From positions 1-14,027 of the forward strand of contig JAGLNE010000025.1 in the NCBI GenBank assembly GCA_023139655.1: 14,027 nt of DNA, given 5' to 3'. The notes beneath the pieces were generated by a model. That model ran no database searches. It was not told where the DNA came from and saw only the letters and a program-made list of their open reading frames with translations. Made by a program: the position numbers and the translations under genes. The DNA is from Candidatus Parcubacteria bacterium (GTDB lineage: Bacteria > Patescibacteriota > Patescibacteriia > Patescibacteriales > UBA12075). Shown here in pieces: positions 5,949 through 11,075 of the stretch (positions are counted from its first letter, which is position 1; the number at the start of each line of letters is the position of its first letter).

Positions 5949-6547
5949 TTTATATTTTTGACCTAGATTATACACTTTTAGACGCGATAGAATTCAAACG
6001 TGGTTTGGCGCGGATTTTGGGACTTAGCTGGGAGGATTGGCAGGCGAATTACCAGAAATTTTTTAAGGATCAAAACAAGAATTTTAATTTTTACCAAATG
6101 CTGAATTATTTGATAAGGGCGGAAATTGTAAATCAGAATCAAGCCGTGGAAATAAGGCACGCGGTATTAAAGTACTTAAAAACAATTGACTCGTTTATTT
6201 TTCCGGCCGGACTCGAACTCCTTAAAAAGTTGTCTAAGGATAAGCATACTTTAATGCTCGTGTCTTTTGGTGATATGGTGTGGCAAAAATCAAAGATTGA
6301 GAATTTGAAAATTAAGAAGTTTTTTGCTAAAGTTATAATTACCGATTCAAACAAGAGTACGGCTTTAATGTTTTTACAAAATTCTACCGAGGAGATAGTG
6401 ATAATAAATGATAATGCCAAGGAAACTTTCTTGTTGCAAGAGTCTATACCAAGAGCCAAAGTATATGTGACTGATGGTCCTTACGCGCATAATGTAGGTC
6501 ATCAAGAACCGGTTTATACCTTAGCTCAGTTAGTTAAAGAAATATAG
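5945..6547 (+). CDS. HAD-superfamily hydrolase
   Basis: 200 residues. Motif I is IFDLDYTLLD with nucleophile Asp6 and acid/base Asp8; motif II is MLVSFGD with Ser107; a Lys for motif III is probably Lys137 (SNKSTA) or Lys115/117; motif IV is IINDNAKE with Asp156. A helical cap lies between motifs I and II (about 14-90), as in subfamily I HADs that include phosphatases and beta-phosphoglucomutases. Translation is coupled to glmR through an ATGA overlap. The substrate is not determined; in this operon a sugar phosphate is likely. The Asn155/Asp156 pair in place of the usual Gly-Asp is a little unusual. It could also be a house-cleaning phosphatase unrelated to amino sugars. Confidence 0.85.
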   Translation: MIYIFDLDYTLLDAIEFKRGLARILGLSWEDWQANYQKFFKDQNKNFNFYQMLNYLIRAEIVNQNQAVEIRHAVLKYLKTIDSFIFPAGLELLKKLSKDKHTLMLVSFGDMVWQKSKIENLKIKKFFAKVIITDSNKSTALMFLQNSTEEIVIINDNAKETFLLQESIPRAKVYVTDGPYAHNVGHQEPVYTLAQLVKEI

Positions 6548-6568
6548 ATTTATTTCGTAAAAGGTTTT

Positions 6569-6904
6569 ATGAAGATAGAGCAACACGAAACAAGCAAGCA
6601 AAAAGGAATCAAATTCATAATGAAGCACGGTGATCAAAATATTGCCAGTGCTTATTTATATATTTTATATAATGATTTTCATAAGCGTCCGTTCGGCATA
6701 GTTGAATATGTAATTGTTGATGAAGCCTATCGCTCGCAAGGTTTAGGTACGAAAATAGTAAAAGCGATGATAGCGGAAGCCAAAAAACAAAATTGTTATA
6801 AATTATTATTATGGAGCCGTTATTCCAAGCCCAAAGTACACTTGCTTTATAAAAAGCTGGGGTTTAAAGACTGGGGCAAGGAATTCAGGCTCAACTTTAA
6901 TTAA
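6569..6904 (+). CDS. GNAT acetyltransferase, possibly glucosamine-6-phosphate N-acetyltransferase (GNA1-like)
   Basis: 111 residues, a minimal GNAT fold. The acetyl-CoA binding motif A is YRSQGLGTKI (about 55-64; RxxGxG type) preceded by the beta-4 strand GIVEYVIVDE. The C-terminal part reads KKQNCYKLLLWSRYSKPKVH then LLYKKLGFKDWG. From memory, eukaryotic GNA1 shows the same order GRVEDVVV, R...LG, NCYK, FYKKFGY, so the resemblance is more than the general GNAT pattern, though NCYK-like strings occur in other GNATs as well. GNA1 makes N-acetylglucosamine 6-phosphate. The gene sits 21 bases after the HAD gene with a weak AAAAGG ribosome-binding site, and 3 bases before the nucleotidyltransferase. 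GNAT membership is firm; the substrate is inference. Confidence 0.85.
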   Translation: MKIEQHETSKQKGIKFIMKHGDQNIASAYLYILYNDFHKRPFGIVEYVIVDEAYRSQGLGTKIVKAMIAEAKKQNCYKLLLWSRYSKPKVHLLYKKLGFKDWGKEFRLNFN

Positions 6905-6907
6905 ATT

Positions 6908-7579
6908 ATGCAAGCAGTAATTTTAGCGGCCGGTGAAGGAACGCGTTTGCGGCCCTTAACTTATAAGACGCCCAAGCCCTTACTTAAGATAAACGGCAAG
7001 TGCCTGATGGAGTACAATATTGATCAGTTACCCGAGGAAATAGATGGGCTGGTAATAGTTATTGGCTATAAGGGCGAGCAGATTAGAAAATATTTTGGCA
7101 ATAATTATAAGGGGCGGAAAGTTACTTATGTTGAGCAAAATGATTTTCTTGGTACCGGCCACGCGGTTAAGATCTGCCAGACAGTTCTTGATAAACGATT
7201 TTTAGTCCTGATGGGTGATGATATTTATTCGCGTGAAGATATGGAGGAAATGCTTAAGCATGAATGTGCTATGCTGGTAAAAGAAGTAAAAGGCAAGTTT
7301 ACGGGTGGACGGGTAGTGGTTGACAAAAATGGCTGTTTGGAGCAAATAGTGGAAGGCAAGCATGATGATGGTGTTAATTATCTTAATACCGCGATGTATG
7401 TTTTAACTGATGATTATTTTAAATATCCTTTGGTAAGTATTAATAAAAAGGAATATGGCTTGCCGCAAACTATGGTGCAGATGATCAAAGATGTACCAAT
7501 CAAGATAGTAAAAGCCAGTAAATGGATTCAAATCACGGATTTAGACGACTATAATAAGGCTAAAGAATTATTAGCATAA
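6908..7579 (+). CDS. Single-domain sugar-1-phosphate nucleotidyltransferase
   Basis: 223 residues. The signature AVILAAGEGTRLRPLTYKTP followed by KPLLKINGKCLMEYNID occupies residues 3-38 and binds NTP and phosphate. EQNDFLGTGHAVKIC (about 76-90) contacts the base and sugar, and LMGDDIYS (about 101-108) supplies the metal-binding Asp. A late VKEVKGKFTGGRVVVD segment completes the Rossmann-like core. There is no left-handed beta-helix, so unlike GlmU it has no acetyltransferase half. Similar short enzymes include MurU-type and RmlA/HddC-type transferases. In this operon, UTP:N-acetylglucosamine-1-phosphate transfer is a sensible inference; other sugars cannot be excluded. It is the last gene before a strong terminator. 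Confidence 0.9.
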   Translation: MQAVILAAGEGTRLRPLTYKTPKPLLKINGKCLMEYNIDQLPEEIDGLVIVIGYKGEQIRKYFGNNYKGRKVTYVEQNDFLGTGHAVKICQTVLDKRFLVLMGDDIYSREDMEEMLKHECAMLVKEVKGKFTGGRVVVDKNGCLEQIVEGKHDDGVNYLNTAMYVLTDDYFKYPLVSINKKEYGLPQTMVQMIKDVPIKIVKASKWIQITDLDDYNKAKELLA

Positions 7580-7587
7580 AATTGGGT

Positions 7588-7631
7588 AAATAAATTCAGC
7601 ACCATATAGACGGTGCTGGATTTATTTGTTT
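7588..7631 (+). terminator. Terminator of the glmS operon
   Basis: A 16-bp stem (7588-7603 with 7612-7627, one G-U pair, 8-base loop) with GC-rich top CAGCACC/GGTGCTG; the 3' arm ends TTTATTT and continues GTTT. It lies 8 bases after the nucleotidyltransferase stop codon. Confidence 0.85.
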
Positions 7632-7654
7632 AAGACTGTTAAAAATGATAGAAT
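7626..7654 (+). promoter_or_regulatory. Extended -10 promoter of the double-SIS gene
   Basis: TTGTTT (7626-7631), 17-base spacer ending TGA, TAGAAT (7649-7654). The TG at 7646-7647 gives an extended -10. The -35 box overlaps the end of the preceding terminator. The predicted start is near 7661, only about 6 bases before the ATG at 7667, so the mRNA may be nearly leaderless. Confidence 0.6.
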
Positions 7655-7666
7655 ATAGGTAATTAT

Positions 7667-8752
7667 ATGGCAAAAGTAAAGAAAAAATTTAAGATGATAG
7701 AGGAGATTCATGAGCAACCGGGCGTGCTTAAGGCTTTGGTTGAACATTATGTTAAGGGCTACGGAATCATTTTTGATGAATTTGGGATATTTAAGGAGCG
7801 GGTTAAAAAGATCAAGCGTTTTACTTTTTGGGGCTTGGGAAGCTCGTACAACGCGGCCCTTTTCGCTAATTATTTGTTTGAAGAGGTGGTTGGTTTGCCC
7901 TGCGAGTGTGAAGTGGCTGACGAAGTAATAAGCCGTAGCGCGATTATTGAAGAAAACACGGCAGTTGTAGTTTTTAGCCAATCGGGCGAAACTGGTGATA
8001 TTATTAAGGCCGTTAAGCTGGCCCAGTCAAGCAAGGCCTTAACGATCACTGTTACTAATAATGAGAATTCTACTCTATCCAGCTTGGCTGACGTAACGTT
8101 GCTTACCAGAGCCGGAAAAGAAAAAGCCGTGGCCGCGACTAAGACGTTTACCAGCCAGTTACTTGTATTAATTCTTTTGGCTGTTTATTTGGACGATTTA
8201 AAATCAAACAATGGGCGCTTGGAGATTATTATTCCCGAATTAAAGACGCTTGATGAAAAGGTGTTAGCGGTTCTTGCTTTTGAATCGCGGATCGCTAAAT
8301 TGGCCAAAGAGTTTAAAGAGACCGAGCAAATGGTCATTTTGGGGCGCTCTGTAAGCTACCCGATTGCTCTTGAGGCAGCGCAAAAAATAAAAGAGACTTG
8401 CTACATACAAGCAGAAGGTGAGCCGACGGAAGAGTTTCGGCATGGCCCGATCGCGATTTTGGATAAAAATATTCCGGTTATTATGCTTATGCCTTTGGAC
8501 AAAACTCATGATGATAATTTATTGATTTTGCGTGAGGTGCTAGCGACTAAGGCCCCTACTTACGTTATTACTACCCAGGGGAATAATGAAATCCCGGATG
8601 AGGTAAAAGATATCATCACAATGCCGCCGAGTATGAAAATTTTAAGCCCGATTATTTCGGTGGTGGTGTTTCAGCTTTTAGCCTACCATGTCGCGCTTGA
8701 GAAAAATATTCATGTGGATAGCCCGCGGAATATAAGGAAATATATAAAATGA
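7667..8752 (+). CDS. Double-SIS sugar isomerase/deaminase (glutaminase-free GlmS-like protein)
   Basis: 361 residues corresponding to the isomerase half of GlmS. It begins KMIEEIHEQPGVLKALVEHY, which lines up with MLKEINEQPESI before the first SIS domain of the glmS product here. SIS1 (about 45-185) has FWGLGSSYNAALFANYLFEE and VVFSQSGETGDIIKAV; SIS2 (about 215-345) has ILGRSVSYPIALEAAQKIKE and EGEPTEEFRHGPIAILD with the conserved Glu and His. The C-terminus SPRNIRKYIK keeps the Lys (Lys358) equivalent to GlmS Lys602. Without the glutaminase domain it cannot use glutamine, so it may deaminate glucosamine 6-phosphate (NagB-II/GlmD type) or use free ammonia. FrlB/AgaS-like activity on other sugars is also possible. 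It follows the glmS operon but has its own promoter. Confidence 0.9.
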   Translation: MAKVKKKFKMIEEIHEQPGVLKALVEHYVKGYGIIFDEFGIFKERVKKIKRFTFWGLGSSYNAALFANYLFEEVVGLPCECEVADEVISRSAIIEENTAVVVFSQSGETGDIIKAVKLAQSSKALTITVTNNENSTLSSLADVTLLTRAGKEKAVAATKTFTSQLLVLILLAVYLDDLKSNNGRLEIIIPELKTLDEKVLAVLAFESRIAKLAKEFKETEQMVILGRSVSYPIALEAAQKIKETCYIQAEGEPTEEFRHGPIAILDKNIPVIMLMPLDKTHDDNLLILREVLATKAPTYVITTQGNNEIPDEVKDIITMPPSMKILSPIISVVVFQLLAYHVALEKNIHVDSPRNIRKYIK

Positions 8753-8766
8753 TTACGAATTAGTAA

Positions 8767-8854
8767 GATTACAAACCAACAAATCAGCTACAAATAAAAC
8801 AAATATTTAATAATTATTTGTTGTATTTGTGAAGAGATTTGTTGGTTTGTAATC
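8767..8854. repeat. Long two-part inverted repeat between the SIS gene and EndoQ
   Basis: Outer arms 8767-8785 and 8836-8854 are a perfect 19-bp inverted repeat. Inside a small internal loop, an ACAAATAAAACAAATA arm pairs with TATTTGTTGTATTTGT with one mismatch. The whole is an 88-base hairpin. It lacks a T-run after the stem and fills almost the entire 115-base gap, so it looks more like an inserted palindromic element than a terminator; an RNA processing site is another possibility. Confidence 0.75.
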
Positions 8855-8867
8855 AATTATTAATAAT

Positions 8868-10208
8868 ATGAGACAAATTGTTGACTTACATATTCATAGC
8901 AGATACTCTCGGGCTTGTTCTAAGAATTTGACTTTGGAGAATATTGATAAGGCTTGTCGGATCAAGGGCGTGGATATTATCGCGACCGGGGATTTTACTT
9001 TTCCGGATTGGTTTGAGGCGATAGAAGAACACTTCACACCTCTACCTCACCCTGTCCCTCTCCTTCGCAAGGAGAGGGGACGTGCTAACAAAGATTTGGG
9101 AGAGTTATATGTTTTAAAGTCAGCCAAAGATGAAAAAGTTAAATTTGTTTTAGCCACAGAGTTGGCTTTGATATATAAAAAGGGTGGTAAGTGCCGGCGG
9201 ATTCATATTTGTTTGCTGGCGCCGAATATTGAGGCTGTAAGAGAGTTGAATAAGTACTTGGATAAAAGATATAATATCCGTTCGGACGGTAGGCCGATTT
9301 TGGGGATGAGCGCGGAAAAGCTGGTTGAGATTTGTCTTAAGATTCATCCTAAGTTTTTAATTTTCCCGGCTCATATTTGGACGCCCTGGTTCGCGGTTTT
9401 TGGCTCCAAGTCCGGGTTTGACTCCATGGAGGAGTGCTTTGGCAAATATACCAAAGATATTTATGCCTATGAGACTGGCTTAAGTAGCGACCCGGAAATG
9501 AATTGGCGTGTTAGCGAGCTGGATGAGCTGACCATACTTTCTAATTCGGACGCGCACTCGCTACCAAATATTGCCCGTGAAGCTAATGTGTTTGAGCTGA
9601 ACGAAATATCTTACGATGAAATATACAATGTTATTAAAGAGGGGCGGTCTAAAAAGGAACTAAGTTCCGAAACTTCGGAACTTAGTTCCTTTTTAGACTA
9701 CACGATTGAATTCTATCCGGAAGAAGGCATGTATCATTTAGACGGGCACCGTGATTGCGGCGTTTGTTTTACGCCCGAAGAAACAAAAAAGCATAAAGGG
9801 ATTTGCCCTAAATGTAAAAAACCGCTAGTTATTGGCGTTGAATATCGCGTTGACGAGCTGGCCGACCGGCCAAAAGGCTTTAAGCTTAAAGGAGCGCCTG
9901 GTTTTAAAAAGTTAGTTGAGTTGGACAAAATTATTGCCGAAGCTCTGGGCATTAAAAGCCGGGCTTCAAAAAAAGTCCAGGCCGAATATCAAAGTTTGAT
10001 CAGGCAGGCTGGCCCGGAAATGGAGATATTACTTGATAAAAATTTAGATGATTTGTGTGATTTAACTTTGCCTAGTGTAGTGGAAGGGATTAAAAGAGTG
10101 CGGGCAGGAAATGTAATTGTTAAGCCTGGTTTTGACGGGCAATACGGCGTGGTGAAGATATTTAAAGATGAAGAAAGAGAAGGGAATAAACAGCTAAAGC
10201 TTATATAG
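8868..10208 (+). CDS. Endonuclease Q family protein (PHP domain, zinc finger)
   Basis: 446 residues; known EndoQ proteins are about 20-30 shorter. EndoQ cuts DNA 5' of deaminated bases (uracil, hypoxanthine) and abasic sites. The PHP metallophosphoesterase domain shows DLHIHSRYSRACSKN (6-20), TGDFTFPDWF (40-49), LATELALIY, CRRIHICLLAP, FPAHIWTPWF and LSNSDAHSLPNIARE. A CxxC-x12-CxxC zinc finger follows (Cys297, 300, 313, 316) after EGMYHLDGHRDCGVC, and then a helical C-terminal domain with ELADRPKGFKLKGAPGFKKL. Two stretches look inserted: residues 57-73 (TPLPHPVPLLRKERGRA) and 261-277 (SKKELSSETSELSSFLD), each encoded by a DNA palindrome. Metal-binding His/Asp residues are intact, so activity is likely kept. 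The ATG has no Shine-Dalgarno sequence and lies 13 bases after the 88-base hairpin. Confidence 0.88.
   Translation: MRQIVDLHIHSRYSRACSKNLTLENIDKACRIKGVDIIATGDFTFPDWFEAIEEHFTPLPHPVPLLRKERGRANKDLGELYVLKSAKDEKVKFVLATELALIYKKGGKCRRIHICLLAPNIEAVRELNKYLDKRYNIRSDGRPILGMSAEKLVEICLKIHPKFLIFPAHIWTPWFAVFGSKSGFDSMEECFGKYTKDIYAYETGLSSDPEMNWRVSELDELTILSNSDAHSLPNIAREANVFELNEISYDEIYNVIKEGRSKKELSSETSELSSFLDYTIEFYPEEGMYHLDGHRDCGVCFTPEETKKHKGICPKCKKPLVIGVEYRVDELADRPKGFKLKGAPGFKKLVELDKIIAEALGIKSRASKKVQAEYQSLIRQAGPEMEILLDKNLDDLCDLTLPSVVEGIKRVRAGNVIVKPGFDGQYGVVKIFKDEEREGNKQLKLI
9043..9080. repeat. Palindromic repeat inside EndoQ (copy 1)
   Basis: TACCTCACCCTGT is followed by a 10-bp stem CCCTCTCCTT (9056-9065) and AAGGAGAGGG (9069-9078) with a CGC loop. 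The same element lies at 10219-10258. Here it is read in frame as part of EndoQ, encoding residues around 59-71, between conserved PHP motifs. Confidence 0.8.
9648..9697. repeat. Perfect 24-bp-arm palindrome inside EndoQ
   Basis: Bases 9648-9671 are the exact reverse complement of 9674-9697, with a 2-base centre; one further G-C pair extends it. Each arm also contains a smaller palindrome (GGAACTAAGTTCC / GGAACTTAGTTCC). It encodes residues 261-277 in frame, right at the junction of the PHP domain and the zinc-finger domain. Confidence 0.85.
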
Positions 10209-10212
10209 CACC

Positions 10213-10277
10213 CCCCCATACCTCACCCCCGCCCCCTCTCCTTCTAAAGGAGAGGGGAGCAAAAAAAGAGATGGGGG
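10213..10277. repeat. Palindromic repeat after EndoQ (copy 2)
   Basis: TACCTCACCCCCGC is followed by CCCCTCTCCTT (10233-10243) and AAGGAGAGGGG (10247-10257), the same element as at 9043-9080. Outside this, CCCCCAT (10213-10219) pairs with ATGGGGG (10271-10277). It begins four bases after the EndoQ stop codon. Confidence 0.75.
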
Positions 10278-10285
10278 AATATACA

Positions 10286-10306
10286 ATCCGCTTTTAGCGG
10301 GTTTTT
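10286..10306 (+). terminator. First terminator after EndoQ
   Basis: CCGCT (10288-10292) and AGCGG (10296-10300) with a TTT loop, extended by a T-G and an A-T pair, followed by TTTTT. Small but typical. Confidence 0.65.
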
Positions 10307-10320
10307 ATAAATAAAAATAA

Positions 10321-10347
10321 GTCCCGAGTGTTTGGGACGTTTTTTTA
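10321..10347 (+). terminator. Second terminator after EndoQ
   Basis: GTCCC (10321-10325) and GGGAC (10334-10338), extended inward by G-U and A-T pairs, followed by a G and a run of eight T. It stands in tandem with the one at 10286 and insulates the RNA gene that follows. Confidence 0.75.
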
Positions 10348-10401
10348 TGTTTAATATTAGCTAATTTGCAATAAAATAAGAATAATTAGCCTAAATTTCG
10401 C

Positions 10402-10430
10402 TTGACAAAGCGTAAAACTTGTGCTAATAT
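10402..10430 (+). promoter_or_regulatory. Strong promoter of the 6S-like RNA
   Basis: TTGACA (10402-10407), exactly 17 bases, TAATAT (10425-10430), preceded by TGC, so it also has an extended -10. This is the best promoter in the window. The predicted start is about 10437. Confidence 0.8.
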
Positions 10431-10437
10431 AGAAAAT

Positions 10438-10612
10438 TACATTAAAAACAAATAAGGCCGTTTTTTACGGGCCAGGCACGACAAGCATGGGGATTTTCTA
10501 TCTTGGGTTTTTGGGCCAATTATCGGCTAGTGGAGATATCTACTAGCCAGTAATTGGCTCAGAAATACCTGGGGAAGATTTCTTGCCTGCCCGTAAAAGA
10601 TGGTCTTTTTTG
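10438..10612 (+). ncRNA. ssrS: Rod-shaped structured RNA, 6S RNA candidate
   Basis: About 175 nt from the strong promoter to a T-run. The ends (10454-10478 and 10584-10607) pair over 24 bp with a single bulged C and only G-U deviations. The middle (10505 onward with the strand up to 10569) pairs as GGGTTTTTGGGCCAATTA with TAATTGGCTCAGAAATACC, then GGCTAGT with ACTAGCC, closed by a GAUA loop. Between both helices is an asymmetric bubble (10479-10504 against 10570-10583). A long rod with a central bubble, about 180 nt long, is the shape of 6S RNA, which mimics an open promoter and binds housekeeping RNA polymerase. No start codon with a useful frame is present. I see no SRP, tmRNA or RNase P signature. 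The RNA gene is well supported; the 6S identity is tentative. Confidence 0.6.
10596..10611 (+). terminator. T-run ending the 6S-like RNA
   Basis: The 3' strand of the terminal helix ends in GGTCTTTTTTG. Transcription can stop at this T-run after the long terminal stem has formed. The terminator shares bases with the RNA itself. Confidence 0.55.
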
Positions 10613-10645
10613 TTACGAATTACGAATCTTTACGAATTTACGAAT
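10613..10645. repeat. Four copies of TTACGAAT in 33 bases
   Basis: TTACGAAT occurs at 10613, 10620, 10630 and 10638. A further copy stands at 8753-8760, just after the SIS gene stop codon. This is a short degenerate tandem repeat of unknown meaning. Confidence 0.6.
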
Positions 10646-10648
10646 AAG

Positions 10649-10675
10649 AAAGCCAGCCGAAAAGGCTGGTTTTTT
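10649..10675 (+). terminator. Second terminator behind the 6S-like RNA
   Basis: CCAGCC (10653-10658) and GGCTGG (10664-10669) with a GAAAA loop, extended by G-U and A-T pairs, followed by six T. It backs up termination of the upstream RNA; on the minus strand it could weakly end the small membrane protein gene at 10737. Confidence 0.8.
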
Positions 10676-10736
10676 GACTACTAATTAAGATTGGCTAGAG
10701 AAATGGAATTCAGGTAAGCGAGCGTTGAAAATATAA

Positions 10737-10964
10737 TTATTTTTTATTTTTTATTACCAAAACGCCTATAATTATTAACGAGAAACCAATTGAGATACAT
10801 AGTAATACAGTATCGCTGTAAAAATACGCAATGTTGTCAGAATTATTAAACCTTGTTCTGACCAATGAATTATCCATATAAGAAAAATTAAAAATGTTAT
10901 AAGATGTAATTGCTACACCAATTATTGTTATTACTTCACCGTAATATTTTTTTAAATGTTTCAT
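10737..10964 (-). CDS. Small two-helix membrane protein, 75 residues
   Basis: A basic start (MKHLKKYYGE) leads into a first hydrophobic segment (about 11-27, VITIIGVAITSYNIFNF). A polar loop with several Asn, Asp and Arg follows (28-50), then a second membrane span (about 52-70, TVLLCISIGFSLIIIGVLVI) and a KNKK tail. The loop probably faces outside and both ends the cytoplasm, by the positive-inside rule. The ATG at 10964 has no Shine-Dalgarno sequence; a plausible promoter lies at 10981-11010. It is strongly AT-rich and stands alone between two RNA genes. I recognise no family. Confidence 0.6.
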   Translation of the reverse strand: MKHLKKYYGEVITIIGVAITSYNIFNFSYMDNSLVRTRFNNSDNIAYFYSDTVLLCISIGFSLIIIGVLVIKNKK

Positions 10965-10980
10965 AATTTTAAAATAAATT

Positions 10981-11010
10981 ATTATATTTAGCTTGTGAGC
11001 CAGATATCAC
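10981..11010 (-). promoter_or_regulatory. Probable promoter of the two-helix membrane protein
   Basis: On the minus strand: GTGATA (11010-11005), 18-base spacer, TATAAT (10986-10981). The predicted leader is about 10 bases. The -35 box is weak. Confidence 0.4.
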
Positions 11011-11040
11011 GTGTTAAACAATATAATCGTTTTTTTGCAC

Positions 11041-11069
11041 TTGACAAATTATAAAAAAGGTTCAATAAT
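11041..11069 (+). promoter_or_regulatory. Promoter of the orphan structured RNA
   Basis: TTGACA (11041-11046), 17-base spacer, AATAAT (11064-11069). The predicted start is about 11076. It faces away from the membrane-protein gene. Confidence 0.6.
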
Positions 11070-11075
11070 GTAAAT

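Noticed and set aside
3078..8752. Alternative genetic code (TGA read as Gly, as in Gracilibacteria)
   Set aside because: TGA ends the peptide at 3078, glmR at 5946 and the SIS gene at 8750, at sites where the conserved proteins are complete.
8767..8854. Insertion sequence with terminal inverted repeats
   Set aside because: The arms enclose only 50 bases and no transposase frame; a palindromic element or MITE-like remnant is the most that can be said.
10613..10645. CRISPR-like array
   Set aside because: The repeat unit is 8 bases with gaps of at most 2 bases; there are no spacers and no cas genes.
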